In this document: positions 33,740 to 46,211 of the stretch, one piece after another
Layout of the letters: every line of letters begins with the position of its first letter
Position numbering within the stretch: the first letter of the stretch is position 1
From: Dactylis glomerata
Lineage: Eukaryota > Streptophyta > Magnoliopsida > Poales > Poaceae
Length of the DNA stretch: 64,000 bases
Assembly (NCBI GenBank): GCA_007115705.1
Contig: QXEO01000339.1
Coordinates: forward strand, 3,986,191-4,050,190
Direction of reading: 5' to 3'
Notes under the pieces: model-generated
Seen by the model: the letters and a program-made list of their open reading frames with translations, nothing else
Told to the model about the DNA's origin: nothing
The model's database searches: none
Position numbers and translations under genes: made by a program

Positions 33740-35337
33740 TGCTGCGTGTGGTTAACGTGGGAGCAGACGGTCCTTGTGCGTGGTGGATAACCAGCCCGTT
33801 GGGAACCCCAAGAGGAAGGTATGATGAGTATAGCAGCTAGTTTTCCCTCAGTTAAGAAACCAAGGTATGTCGATCTTGGAGAGGAGAGACAAACGACTGA
33901 AGGTGATGCGGAACCTGCACACACACAACCAAGTACTTTGTTCCCAACTTGCGATGAGGTTGTCAATCTCACCGGTTTGCTTGAAACAAAGGTTATGAGT
34001 GTATCGAGTGGAAAATAATATAGTATGCGAGTAAAGTAAACAGTACGAGTAAAGTAAACAGGTGATAGCAATATGATGTAAATAGGACCGGGGTCCACAG
34101 TTCACTAGTGGTGTCTCTCCATAGATAAAATAACACATGCTGGGTAAACAAATTACAGTTGGGCAATTGATAGAATAAAGATAAACGTGATATGTCAAGA
34201 AGATCACTATGAGATTTACTCTGGGCATTACAACAAAATACATAGACCGCCATCCAACTGCATCTATGACTAATAATCCACTCCCGGGGATATCAATCCG
34301 AACACCCCAGTAGTATTAAGTTGCGAACAACGGATAATTGCATTAAGCAAAGTGTGTAATGTAAACAAAGCATATGCCCTTGAGCATATGAATGTTGTTT
34401 TCTCCCTAGTAGCAACAGCACATCTACAACCTTAGAGGTTTCTGTCACTCCCCCAGATTAAATAGAGGCATGAACCCACTATCGAGCATAAATACCCCCT
34501 CTTGGAGTCACTAGCAACTACTCGGCCAAGATAGCTACTAACAACGGAGAGCATGCAAGATCATAAACAACATAGAGATAACAAAAGATAATATTCAGTA
34601 CAGCAACTTAATCATAAACACCAATATTCATCGGATCCCAACAAACCAAACATGTAGAATTACATAACGGTGATCTCAATCATGTAGGGCAGCTCATGAG
34701 ATCTAAACATGAAGCACATGGTGGAGAAGACAACCATCTAGCTACTGCTATGGACCCATAGTCCAAGGTAGACTACTCACTCATCGCTCCGGAGGCAAGC
34801 ATGGCGATGAAGAAGACCTCCGGTGGCGATTCCCCTCTCCGGCAGGGTGCCGGGAAGAGCTTCTGGACCCTCCCAATCTTCGGGTCGACGGCGGCGGCGG
34901 CGGATCGTGATGTGTTCTGGAAAATTGATCGAGTGTTTAGGTTTTTTCCGTCGGGGGGTCTTTATAGGTGAAGGGGCGATGTCAGAGGAGGGACCAGGCG
35001 ACCTCACGCCAGGCTCGCGTGGCCAGGCCCCTGGCCGCGCCAGCTAGGCATGTGGGCCCCTGGTGGCCCACCTCCTACTCCTTTTCGGATCTCTGGAAGC
35101 TTCCGGGTAAAATAAGACTTCAGGAACTTGTTTCGTCCAATTCCGAGAATATTTCCTGTGTATCACTTCTGAAACACAAAAACAGCAGAAAACAGAGAAC
35201 TGGCACTGTGGCAACTCGTTAATAGGTTAGTTCCGGAAAATGCATAAAAGTGCCACGAAGTGTAACGAAACAATAGACAAATGGTGTAAAAACAAGCATG
35301 GAGCATCAAAAATTATAGATACGTTGGAGACCTATCA
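33740..35337 (-). repeat. E1 5' LTR
   Basis: 1598 bp, paired with 28439-30033. The part 33740-34666 shows no difference from its partner. The differences lie in the GC-rich promoter-side third. Confidence 0.93.
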
Positions 35338-36264
35338 CCCCCGGAGCCATCTCCATCGACTCCACCGTCGTCTTCATTGACTTCACCACCATCTCCATCG
35401 ACGTTGTTGTCTCCCATGATGAGGAGGGAGTAGTTCTCCCCCGGGGCTGAGGGCTCTACCGGTAGCTATGTGGTTCACCTCTCTCTCCCATGATGTGATC
35501 TATATGTGATCATGAGCTTTGTATCTAGTTGAATTGGTAGATGTTATTCTTCATATATTATGCTACTCGAGTGCTTTATTATTGTAATCTCCAGAGACAC
35601 CTTGTACCATGATGTGAAGGATGACAGTGTGCGCATTATGTTTGTCTCTTTGGCTAGTGTCTCTATAAATTATTGGTGTTTGTTGGAACCATCTAGTGCG
35701 CTCAAGGTGATAGTGTGGGGCAATCTAGTTTGGGGAAATGCGAACTTTGAGGAGTGCTTCGTAGCCCTACACATGATTAGTGTTCGTTATCCATTGGAGA
35801 ATAGTTTAGAGTAGCATAGTGAAGATAGATATTTATGTGTTCAATTATGTTATCTTTGTTGAGAGTGTCCACTAGTGAAAGTATGATCCCTAGGCCTTGT
35901 TTCTAAGCATTGAAACACCATTTACATTTAGTTTTGTTACATGTTTGCTCGTAGCGATATTTATTTCAGATTGTATTTACTACTTATAATCATCCATATT
36001 ACTTGTATTTCACTATCTCTTCACCGAACTAGTGCACCTATACATCTGACAAGTGTATTGGGTGTGTTGGGGACACAAGAGACTTCTTGTATCATAATTG
36101 CAGGGTTGCTTGAGAGGGATAGCTTTGACCTCCTCCTCTCTGAGTTCGATAAACCTTGGGTGATCCACTTAAGGGAAACTTGCTGCTGTTCTACAAACCT
36201 CTGCACTTGGAGGCCCAACACTGTCTACAAGAATAGAAGCGTGCGTAGACATCAAGCTCTTTTC

Positions 36265-36282
36265 TGGCGCCGTTGCCGGGGA
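36265..36282 (+). other. primer-binding site of the gag-only element
   Basis: TGGCGCCGTTGCCGGGGA, ten bases after the 5' LTR end (36254). It is the same type as in E1-E3, which supports a shared family. Confidence 0.88.
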
Positions 36283-36394
36283 GGTAAGGTAAAAGGTACT
36301 CACATCCTCGTGTGTGGGTGCTCGAAGTTATTCCCTTTAGATTCTGCAATTATATCTTTTTGTTTCTTGTTTTTATTTTCACTAGTTAGGCTTA

Positions 36395-37571
36395 ATGGAA
36401 AACAAAGAGTTTTATAGTATTTTTCATGAGTTAGGACTTCAAGTGTTTGAAGAGAAAATTGAAAAACCTTTGGAGCTTTATTTGCATGCTAGTAGCAATG
36501 TTATTTGTATGAATTATTTGAACACTGTTATTGCCAATGATATAGAAAAGTCTAAGCTTAAGGAAGCTGGTTTTGATAAACATGATATTTTTTGTTCTCC
36601 AGCTTTCGTATTGAAAATTCGCTCTGATGATATTTTATCTCCCATATGTGATAATTTTAATGATGTTTGTGATCCTCATCCTTTTGAAATACCTATGAAA
36701 ATTATTGAACGTGCTATGAATAGCTGCTATTTAGGGGATGGAATTGTCCATCCTGGTGATCATTTGCTCTTTATACATGAATTATGCGAGTTGTTCAAGT
36801 GCGTAGGTATTTCAACAAGTGAAGTTAAGAGGAAGCTATTCTCTTTATCATTGAAGAGCAGAGCAGCGGAATGGTATAAGACGCTGAAGGATGGCCGATC
36901 TATTGGCTGGGAGGAAATTGTACCTCTCTTTTATTCTAAATTCTATCCTTCTAGTGAGGTTTATAAAGATAGGAATTATATTTATAATTTTCATCCTCAT
37001 GATGGAGAAAGCATTGCCCAAGAGTTGGGAAGATTGAAGTCACTAATGCTCAAATGTCCCATTCATGAACTCCCCATAATATTGTTATTAATAATTTTTA
37101 TGCAAGGCTTTCAGGACATTACAGGGACTATCTAGATGCCTGTTTTGAGGGGTCTTTCACAAGCAAGGAGGTTGACGCCAAGTGGGATCTGCTTGAAACA
37201 ATTCAAAGCAATATTGAAGATTGGGATTGTGACAAAGGTAAAGAATCAGGTATAAACTATGAGTATGATTGCATTAAGTCTTTTGCTAAAACTGCTGATT
37301 TTCAAGAGCTCAGTGCTAAATATGGCCTTGATTCTCAAATTATGGTTGATTGCTTTAGAGCCTTTGCTTCTCATATTAATGGTCCTAAAGGAAATTGGGA
37401 CGTGTATCATGATCCTTTTAAAGACATTTGCATGGAAAGTGATATTATTATTGATGATTGCAATAAACATGCTCAAACTTCTAAAAATACTATTTCTTAT
37501 AAGCATGTTAATTTCTGTGGAGCACTTAGACCTTGTGAAAAGAACCACATCAAAGAAGACTATTGTATCCA
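36395..37571 (+). pseudogene. gag of the host element, N-terminal half, broken
   Basis: It starts MENKEFYSIFHELGLQVFE. A Retrotrans_gag-type domain lies at about residues 125-245 (LFSLSLKSRAAEWYKTLKDG, GWEEIVPLFYSKFYP, GESIAQELGRLKSL). A one-base loss near 37074 shifts the frame after CPIHELP. The original frame then continues through 37571, where element E2 interrupts it within the target ATCCA. After removing E2 and one ATCCA the frame runs on at 46217. The product would be the capsid part of Gag. Confidence 0.8.
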
Positions 37572-39077
37572 TGATATCCCACAAGTATAGGAGATCGTGT
37601 GTAGCCTTTTCGATAAGTAAGAGTGTCGAACCCAATGAGGAGCTAAAGGTAGGATAAATGTTCTCTCAAGTTCTATCAACCACTGATGCAACTCTACGCA
37701 CACTAAACATTTGTATTATCTAGGAAATAAAACTAGAGCAACAATACGGGTATGAGAGATAGCTTTGCAAGATAATAAATACAAGAAAGTAATTGTTAGT
37801 GCTGCTGCAATAAAATATACTAAGTAACCATAAACTAATAGTACCATGAGTGTGGAAAAGTGGTGGTAATAGTAGTGGCTTTGTCTAAGTTCAATTAGCG
37901 AATAAATCGGGATCATTGTCTTCGATGCAGTTTTCTATGTGGGAGAGGCTAAATATACATGCACTTCACTACTTGGAATTACAAGTACTATATGATTGGA
38001 TTGTTAGCAAGCATCCATAATTACTAACAATGCATTAAGGTTTCTCCAACCATAGCCTTAAGTTAATGGTCCCCTTACTCCCATACGTGCAATATTCCGG
38101 TTCGCGTCCTCAGGTTTCTGTCATTCCGGCAGAACTACCCTCTTCCTTTTGCACATACTACTAACCCTAAGATGTTTAATCTATGCTCGCATAAATATAA
38201 TGAACACCAAAGGACAGTACCATATCAACATACAACTCTAATGAACCAAAGACATTCAACAAATCAATCTAAGAACAAATAAACTATGCAAACATGACAT
38301 AGATCATAGGATAAATATTATAGCATCAAACACCATGTTTACATAGGACGGTACAGAGGTGTGTGGGAGGATGAACCACTGTATAATAGGAGGAGTTGGT
38401 GATGGAGATAGCGGTGAAGATGGCGGAGATGAGCAGCGAGGGGCGCGGGCGGCGGCGGCCCCGACGACGGCGCGGGGGACTCCCTCGCCGCCGGCATCAT
38501 GGGGGACGCCGCCCCTTAGCCCCCTTCCTTCATGGCTTCATGGCAGCCCTCCCCCATGGAGTTGGGATCCATGGGGAAGGCGATAACGTGGCTCTCGTGG
38601 CTGCAAATTCATGGGTGGAGGTGTCCCTCACGAGCTAGGGCTCCTTCCTTTATATAGTCTCTCGGATTCCGTCTCCCCATCTTGGGCCACACTAGATCGG
38701 GCCTAACTCGGCCATCCGGTCTCAGAATCAGGTGAATTTTATGTCCAGAATGTTTGCCGTGAAATTCCCTACAACTTTGTAGTTCAAGAGTTTTCCGTTT
38801 GACGCTGTCTTCGACCCGTAACGTGACCATCTTCGAAAAGAGTTCTGACACAGATTTCTGGAAAGTCCCAATTTGACTCCAACAAGGTTTCCACTTGTAT
38901 TCTTGGTAACTCCTACACATTAAAGTGTAAAACAAGAACATTGTGCACTTTTGCAACTATTAGTAGGTTAGTCCAAATAAATCATAAAAGTGCCACAAAG
39001 TATAGACAAAATATATAGCAGTTGGTGTAAAAGAAGCATGAAGCATCAAAAAATATAGATACGTTTGCAACGTATCA
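37572..39077 (-). repeat. E2 3' LTR, 1506 bp
   Basis: In element sense it starts TGATACGTTGCAAACGTATC and ends ...TGGGATATCA. TATATAAAG on the minus strand near 38648-38656 is the TATA region. GC-rich frames at 38359-38638 are within the LTR leader. Confidence 0.9.
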
Positions 39078-42000
39078 ACATCCCCAAGCTTAACTCCTGC
39101 TCGTCCTCAAGTAGGTAAGTGATAACAAAAGAATAATTTTTGAGGTGACATGCACCATCATAATCTTGATCATCTAAGTAAAGCATTGAGTGCTGGGATC
39201 AAAGAACTTAAAACATGGGCATAAGAGACATAATCTTGACAATAAAAACTTAGCAACCATGTTATAACATGAAAAGAAACACAAACGAAATATCATGAAT
39301 AATGAAACAATGAAAGTCAAACGTGTGTTCAAATCATATGGAAAAACATAACAAGTGATTTTCAGCTTGTCCTTCATGGAATAGCAAAACATAAATGCAT
39401 AGGACACCTTCAAGTTTAAAAGGGCGACTAGATACAAATAATTTAAGAATAAGTGAAACCATAATCATAAATCAATGATAAACTTTGGGACTATGCACAT
39501 TAAACTCAGAGTGGCAACTATGCTCTCTTAGATGGTGCATAAAGGTAGAAGGTGAAGACTCAACATAAAAGTAAAGAAAGGCCCTTCGTAGAGGGAAGTA
39601 GTGATTAAACATGTGCTTGAGCTTTTCATTTGTAAAACAGAGAGATAAAAACTGGGTTTTGAGAGGTGGTTGTCTTTGTCAACGACTAGCAATGGGGTTC
39701 TTACTATCTTCCATACAAAAAGTAAGCAAGTTTTTGAGAGAGGGATTGGCACTTTGGTGCTCTTTTATAAAGCTTGGCACTCCTCCCCACCTTTTTTCCT
39801 TTCACAAACCATGGCTAACCGATTCCATCGGGTGCCCACCAACATTCACATACCATGGAGGAGTGCCTTTTTTCTTTTTCTTTTTTCTTTTTGGAATAAG
39901 ATAATATGGAAGATAGCAAATCCGACCACTACGTCCCTATGAGCTAAAAACAGTGTCACAAAACGAGAAGTGTTTTGAAGGTTTTCTGAAAGGTAGCACA
40001 TGAAAATTTACTTGGAATGGCTTGCAAATACCATGCATAGGAATTTATAATGGACACATTGGAATAACTTGGTTTTTGGGAGTTGGATGCACGAGTAGAG
40101 CTCATACTCAGTACAAAGTGAGGGCTAGCAAAAGACTGGGAGCGACCAACTAAGAGAGCAATAACGGCCATAATCATGCATAGCGATAAAACATCATTAA
40201 GAGAAGCATAAAATGGCATCACAAGTCAAAAACCAAATGATCTTAGAGGCTTATGGCGACTTTGTAAGAGTCAAACATGTTATAAGCATGCGCCAAGTCA
40301 ACCCAAATAAAGCATCAAGGAGAAAACCAAATAAATGCTTCCATATAATAAAAACAATGCATGATTTTTTCAAAGGCTCATTAAGCAATCTCAGTCATTT
40401 GAGACAAGTCATGCTACAGCAAAAATCACTAAGCATACTATCAAAACGACATCAAGCATGGCATGAAAAAGTCTAAGCCGTAGTCTAAACAAGCTCCTTT
40501 TTGTACAACTTTTTTGCATGAAACTTTTTCCCTTTTCCAACACCATTCGAACCTTTTTTTAAACAACTCTTTTGATGAATACCAACATAGACCAGAGGTC
40601 CAAATACACCTTGATGCAAAGATAAAATAAGATCTGAACAAAAATCATGGCGAAAAACAAAAGCGAAACACAGTTCTAGAAAAAGAGAACACTCGTGGAA
40701 CGATAAGAGTAAAAACTAGAGTGTTCTTGGCAAATGAAAAGCGAGTACATCTCCTCCAAAAGAAATTTATTGGCGTCCAACCATTTATTGCAGCAAACAA
40801 AACAAAAGAAAACTGAAAGCAAAAAGTAAAGACGCTCCAAGAAAAACGCATAGTGCATGAAGCAATAAAAATATAGTGTGTTGAAAGGTGACCTGATTTT
40901 TGCCGATGAAGAAGGGGTGCCTCGGGGGCATCCCCAAGCTTTGACGCTTGTACCTCTTGGATATTTCTTGGGGTGACATGGGCATCCCCAAGCTTGAGCT
41001 TTTGTCTATTCTTCATCTCATCTCATCATTCTCCAATCCCTACACTTGAAAACTTTCTTCATACAAAACTTAACACAATTCTATTAGCAACGTTAGCATA
41101 AGCATAACAGTAGATCAACCCTTTTTGGTTCAGGTTTCAACTAAAAAACACCACATATTAGGTATATACTACTGTAGCAACTTCCTCAAAAGCTCTATGA
41201 TCAAAAGAACTCAAAAAGAAAGCGATCGAGAGGCAAACACAAATAGTGGCAGAAATCTATCAAAACTGAACAGCTGACAAAGGTTGATTTTTTCGAGGAC
41301 CTTATGTTGCTCAAATTGAAAAATGCAAAACTAATGAAAGTTTGGATATAACCTGGGGCATATGCACAAGAAATCGCAGGTCAAAAAGATATTCTGAGAA
41401 TTGTCATGAATTTTTATGGTGCAGCACCAAAATCTGTTTTAGGACAGCAACTTCCCCAAATCTTACCTCCCTCAAATTAGAGGTTCTTCTTGGTACAACA
41501 ACGAAATAAAAATGATAAGGAGAGGTCATTATAGTAGTAATAACTTCCAAGACTCAAATAAAAGAAAAAGTACTAAAAGAAAACATGGGTTATCTCCCAA
41601 GAGTGCTTTTTCTTTAACGCCTTTCAGCTAGGCACAAAATAGAGAACCAAACAAAGAAGCAAAACAAAAGAAACTATTTTTGTTGTTTTCAATTTATAAG
41701 TGAAAGTAAAGAAGCAATAAAAACAAAATAAAGAGCCTAATAAAATTAAAGAATATAAAACCAAGACATATAAAAGTAACTATAATACAAGTTAACACAA
41801 TATATATCATGTGGATGGGTAATATAGAGTATGAAGGAGACAACTTCATGTTAGTTGATGAATAGGGGGATGACTCGGGCATCCCCAAGCTTAGATGATT
41901 GTATCTTCTTGGACATGTTCTTGGGATGCACCTAAACATCCCCAAGCTTGAGCTCTTGTGTCTTCTTATTCATCTCATATCACCATATTGATTAGAACTA

Positions 42001-42954
42001 ATAAGCTACATCCACATAAAACTTCACAAAACTCATTAGTAGGGTTAGTACTCATTAAGTAAAATCCACTCATATTCAAGCATTGACAAGTTTCATAATC
42101 TAAACTCAACATTAGCCACTATATATACTAAGTTATTCATGATTTCCGTCGTTCGTCGAAAAACTAATGAAACTAATAACACCAAGTACAATATTGAATA
42201 AACTAAGAAATCTGTCAAAACTGAACAGTCTGTAAAGATGACACTCAACGAGATAGTTAGGTAGCTCAAATCGAAAAACTCCAAACTAAAGAAAGACAGA
42301 TCATAATCTCAGGTTTATGCAAAAAAAAAATCAGATCAAAAAACTATTCTGAGATTTTTTCATGAATTTTTTATAGTGAAGCACAGAAATCTGTCTAAAC
42401 AGAACAGTCAGTGAAAATCGAATTTTTTGAGACAGCTACGTAACTCAAATCAGAAAAGTTAGTCTAATAAAAGAAAGATAATAAGCATTACGTTGCACTC
42501 AAGAAATTTCAGGTCAATATCACGTTCTGGTGATTTTAAACATTTTATATGGTGAAGCACAGAAAATTTGTTTTTGGACAGCAAAGCAAAACTATCAACT
42601 TCCAAGTAACTAGGAACTACAATTATCACTTTACTTTTATGGTACAAAAGGAATATGTACAATATACATAATATATATAAGTTTTTAACTGAAAAGCTTC
42701 CATCGAAAGATTTGTTTCGGTTTCATAGGCATGAACACAAGTGTTCAAGGTCGACCCCCACTTAACCATTACTCATCTTTCCAATCACTTTCCTTTTTGA
42801 AAACGTTTTTAGGTAACAAGTATTACTATTTCTTTTTTGTAATTCACATTCCCTATCCATACTAAGATAGAGAACAACTTAAAACTGGAAGTAAAAACTA
42901 CTTAGAGATAAAGCAAACAAGTGCATATAAAAATATTCACCCATACGCTATTGC
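39078..42954 (-). other. E2 noncoding interior
   Basis: No gene. The motif (G/A)CATCCCCAAGCTT occurs at 39079, 40928, 40982, 41879 and 41936 on the plus strand. The last two are in a segment (about 41640-42950) not shared with E1 or E3. Confidence 0.65.
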
Positions 42955-42972
42955 TCCCCGGCAACGGCGCCA
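42955..42972 (-). other. E2 primer-binding site
   Basis: TGGCGCCGTTGCCGGGGA on the minus strand, ten bases inside the right LTR. Confidence 0.88.
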
Positions 42973-43078
42973 TAAAAGGTCTTGATATCCCACAAGTATA
43001 GGGGATCGTGTGTAGCCTTTTTGATAAGTAAGAGTGTCGAACCCAACGAGGAGCTAAAGGTAGGATAAATGTTCTCTC

Positions 43079-44811
43079 TGTTAGAAGTATAATACATGTA
43101 CGTGTAGGAGTTAGTATTAGATTAGGACTCTACATTACTTGTACTCTAAGTCTCTACCTAACCCGTGTACTTCTATATATACCCCCACAAGGGTCCAAGC
43201 AATACAACACAGAAATTAGAGATTCTATATTTTCCACATGGTATCAGAGCGGTTTGTCTCACGACGCCGATCCTAGGGTTCCTCACCACTTCCGCATCTG
43301 CGCTGCCCCCGAGGAGATCTCTCCTCGGGGGCGCGGCACCCGATCTCGATCAATGATCGGATTGGTTCTTTAGATTAGCTAAATTTCAAGATTTTGTTTT
43401 TTAGATTAGATCTATTTAGCCACGAATAAATCCCTTTTATCCCACGATCCACCACCAGCAAAGATCAAAGCAGAAATCGGTGATCCGGCGCAAGATCGCT
43501 GTCTACTCCAACAACATGAAGTGCCGCGTCGGAACCTCCCGCATACAGCGACTCGGCATTGGCCGGCTGCGTGCGTAGCTACTCATCGTCCTCCGCGCGG
43601 TTCGAGCTTCACAGCGTTGGTCCAGTCCACATATGCCGATGTGCGTAATGTGGCTGCCTCTAGCCAGGCCAAACAAAAAGTCCTGGCCGATCTACATGAA
43701 GTCAACGACTGCGCGTGCGCCGCGCGTGGCCGGTTCCCTGCATGAAGGAGTCACGAGCTCATGGCCGTGTTCGCATGTGGCCAGGCACGCCAGCAGCTCT
43801 CAGGAGAAACAAGGGATAATCCAGCTTCTACAAACACGTCTAACCGGGCGGAGCTTCGTCAATACCCTGCCGACTCGCACAATTGACATCAAGATCTGCG
43901 CATAATTTCACCGACATCAAGATCTGCACTACATCAAGCCGAACATCACCGACTCAAACATCAACGTCAAGCTGTACGACTACATTAAGATTTTCGTCAA
44001 GTTCTACATCGCCAACAAAAATATCGTCAAGGTCTACATCAACGTGGTTTTTCGCCGCCGCCGTGATCTTTGATCGCCGCCGCCTACGACAAGACCCGCC
44101 GGCACCGTGATCTTCGATCGCCGCCGCCGCCTACGACAAGACCCGCTGCCGCTGTGATCTTCGATCACCGCCGCCGCCGCCTACGACAAGACCCGCCGCC
44201 GCCTAAAACCTCGCCGCTGCCGCAGAACACCTGCCGCCGCCACCTAAAACCCCGCCGCCGCCGCCGCAGAACACCTGCCGCCGCCGCAGCTACGCTGCCG
44301 CCGCTGCCAAAAACCCGCAATTTTTTTTGCGCCTCCGGCACTACGGCTACAACGACCACGACAACCTCGACCACGACTACATCATGATCGGCTACCTCGA
44401 CATCGACATCAAGAACACCGTCTACAGCAACTCAAGAACTCCAGTCAACAGCGTCCGCGTCATCACTTGCGTCCATGCCACTCCCGCTGTGACTGCGGGA
44501 GGGAAGAGAGGAGAGACCGGGAAGGCACCAGAGGTGCCGACCCACATCAGAGACGCAGTTGATGATGACACGGAGGAGAAGACGATGGAAACACATGACT
44601 TCAAATCCAGTCGCAATCGTCCGCTTCACTCCCGCTACGACTGAGGGGGAATGTTAGAAGTATAATACATGTATGTGTAGGAGTTAGTATTAGACTAGGA
44701 CTCTACATTACTTGTACTCTAAGTCTCTACCTACCCCGTGTACTTCTATATATACCCCCACAAGGGTCCAAGCAATACAACACATAAATTAGGGATTCTA
44801 TATTTTCCACA
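43079..44811 (+). mobile_element. copia-type mini-element with 160-bp LTRs, TSD CTCTC
   Basis: Terminal repeats 43079-43238 and 44652-44811 start TGTTAGAAGTATAATACATG and end TTTTCCACA, differing at about 5 of 160 positions. TGGTATCAGAGC (43239-43250) directly follows the left LTR, and GAGGGGGA precedes the right LTR. CTCTC flanks both sides (43074-43078, 44812-44816). A TATATATA box sits at the LTR centre (near 43175). The 1.4-kb interior has no gag or pol. It is GC-rich, with a repetitive part (CCGCCGCC, CTACGACAAGACCCG; 44040-44330) and possible captured host sequence (43480-43880). Confidence 0.92.
43251..44642 (+). other. interior of the mini-element, no recognised gene
   Basis: The first part (43480-43880) has host-exon-like composition but no frame I can identify. 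The second (43880-44060) repeats ACATCAAGATCTGC-like words, and the third is a CCG-rich microsatellite-like region. A last open stretch at 44327-44644 ends just before the polypurine tract. Confidence 0.45.
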
Positions 44812-46211
44812 CTCTCAAGTTCTATCAACCACTGATACAACTCTACGCACACTAAACATTTGTATTATATAGGAAATAAAACTAGAGCAACAATACGGAT
44901 ATGAGAGATAGCTTTGCAAGATAATAAATACAAGAAAGTAATTGTTAGTGCTGCAGCAATAAAATATACTAAGTAACCATAAACTAATAGTACCATAAGT
45001 GTGGAAAAGTGGTGGTAATAGTAGTGGCTTTGTCTAAGTTCAATTAGCGAATAAATCGGGATCATTATCTTTGATGAAGTTTTCTATGTGGGAGAGGCTA
45101 AATATACATGCACTTCACTACTTGGAATTACAAGTACTATATGACTGGATTGTTAGCAAGCATCCGCAATTACTAACAATGCATTAAGGTTTCCCCAACC
45201 ATAGCCTTAAGTTAATGGTCCTCTTACTCCCATGCGTGCAACGTTTCCGTTCGCGTCCTCAGGTTTCTGTCACTCCGGCAGAACTACCCTCTTCCTTTTG
45301 CATATACTACTAACCCTAAGATGTTTAATCCATGCTCGCATAAATATAATGGACACCAAAGAACAGTACCATATCAACATACAACTCTAATGAACCAAAG
45401 ACATTCAACAAATCAATCTAAGAACAAATAAACTATGCAAACATGACATAGATCATAGGATAAATATTATAGCATCAAACACCATGTTTACATAGGACGG
45501 TACAGAGGTGTGTGGGAGGATGAACCACTGCATAATAGGAGGAGTTGGTGATGGAGATAGCGGTGAAGATGGTGGAGATGAGCAGCGAGGGGCGCGGGCG
45601 GCGGCGCCGGCGACGGCGCGGGGGACTCCCTCGCCGTCGGCATCATGGGGGACGCCGCCCCTTAGCCCCCTTCCTTCATGGCTTCATGGGAGCCCTCCCC
45701 CATGGAGATGAGATCCATGGGGGAGGCGAAAATGTGGCTCTGTTGGCTGCAAATTCGTGGGTGGAGGTGTCCCTCGCGAGCTAGGGTTCCTTCCTTTATA
45801 TAGTCTCTCGGATTCCCGTCTCCCCATCTTGGGCCACACTAGATCGGGCCTAACTCGGCCGTCTGGACTCAGAATCAGGTGAATTTTATGTCCAGAACGT
45901 TTGACGTGAAATTCCCTACAACTTTGTAGTTGAAGAGTTTTCCGTTTGACGCTGTCTTCGACCCGTAACGTGACCATCTTCAAAAAGAGTTCTTGAAAGT
46001 CCCAATTTGACTCCAACAAGGTTTCCACTTGTATTCTTGGTAATTCCTACACATTAAAGTGTAAAACAAGAACATTGTGCACTTTTGCAACTATTAGTAG
46101 GTTAGTCCAAAAAAATCATAAAAGTGCCACAAAGTGTAGACAAAACATATAACAGTTGGTGTAAAACAAGCATGGAGCATCAAAAATTATAGATATGTTT
46201 GCAACGTATCA

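Larger units (their letters stand above)
28439..35337 (-). mobile_element. E1: complete non-autonomous LTR retrotransposon, 6.9 kb, TSD CCCCC
   Basis: Two LTRs (28439-30033 and 33740-35337) flank a 3.7-kb interior. CCCCC occurs directly left (28434-28438) and right (35338-35342). The primer site is next to the right LTR, so the element is on the minus strand. The polypurine motif AAGCTTGGGGATGC is next to the left LTR. The only credible frame is at 32970-33554. The interior 30034-32969 is noncoding and AT-rich. LTRs differ at about 17 sites and one 3-bp indel (about 1.1%), so insertion is recent. Confidence 0.93.
27926..36254 (+). repeat. 5' LTR of the gag-only element, split by E1
   Basis: Parts are 27926-28438 and 35343-36254 (about 1.43 kb after removing E1 and one CCCCC). 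It begins TGATACGTCTC, has CTATAAGAAG near 28297 as TATA region, and ends ...AGACATCA ten bases before the primer site. Confidence 0.8.
37572..46211 (-). mobile_element. E2: non-autonomous LTR retrotransposon inserted in gag, TSD ATCCA
   Basis: LTRs 37572-39077 and 42983-46211 (the second enlarged by a nested 1.7-kb element) flank a 3.9-kb interior without any credible frame. ATCCA lies on both sides (37567-37571 and 46212-46216). The primer site is beside the right LTR, so orientation is minus. The LTRs differ by about 3-4% over the stretch compared. E2 lacks the 194-aa frame of E1. Confidence 0.92.
42983..46211 (-). repeat. E2 5' LTR, interrupted by a copia mini-element
   Basis: About 1.49 kb of LTR in two parts, 42983-43078 and 44817-46211, plus the insertion and one CTCTC. 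The uninterrupted counterpart at 37572 reads TTCTCTCAAGTTC at the insertion point. Confidence 0.92.

Noticed and set aside
44070..44387. Long arginine/proline-rich frames on both strands.
   Set aside because: Produced by a CCG microsatellite-like stretch. Both strands are open, which is a composition effect.
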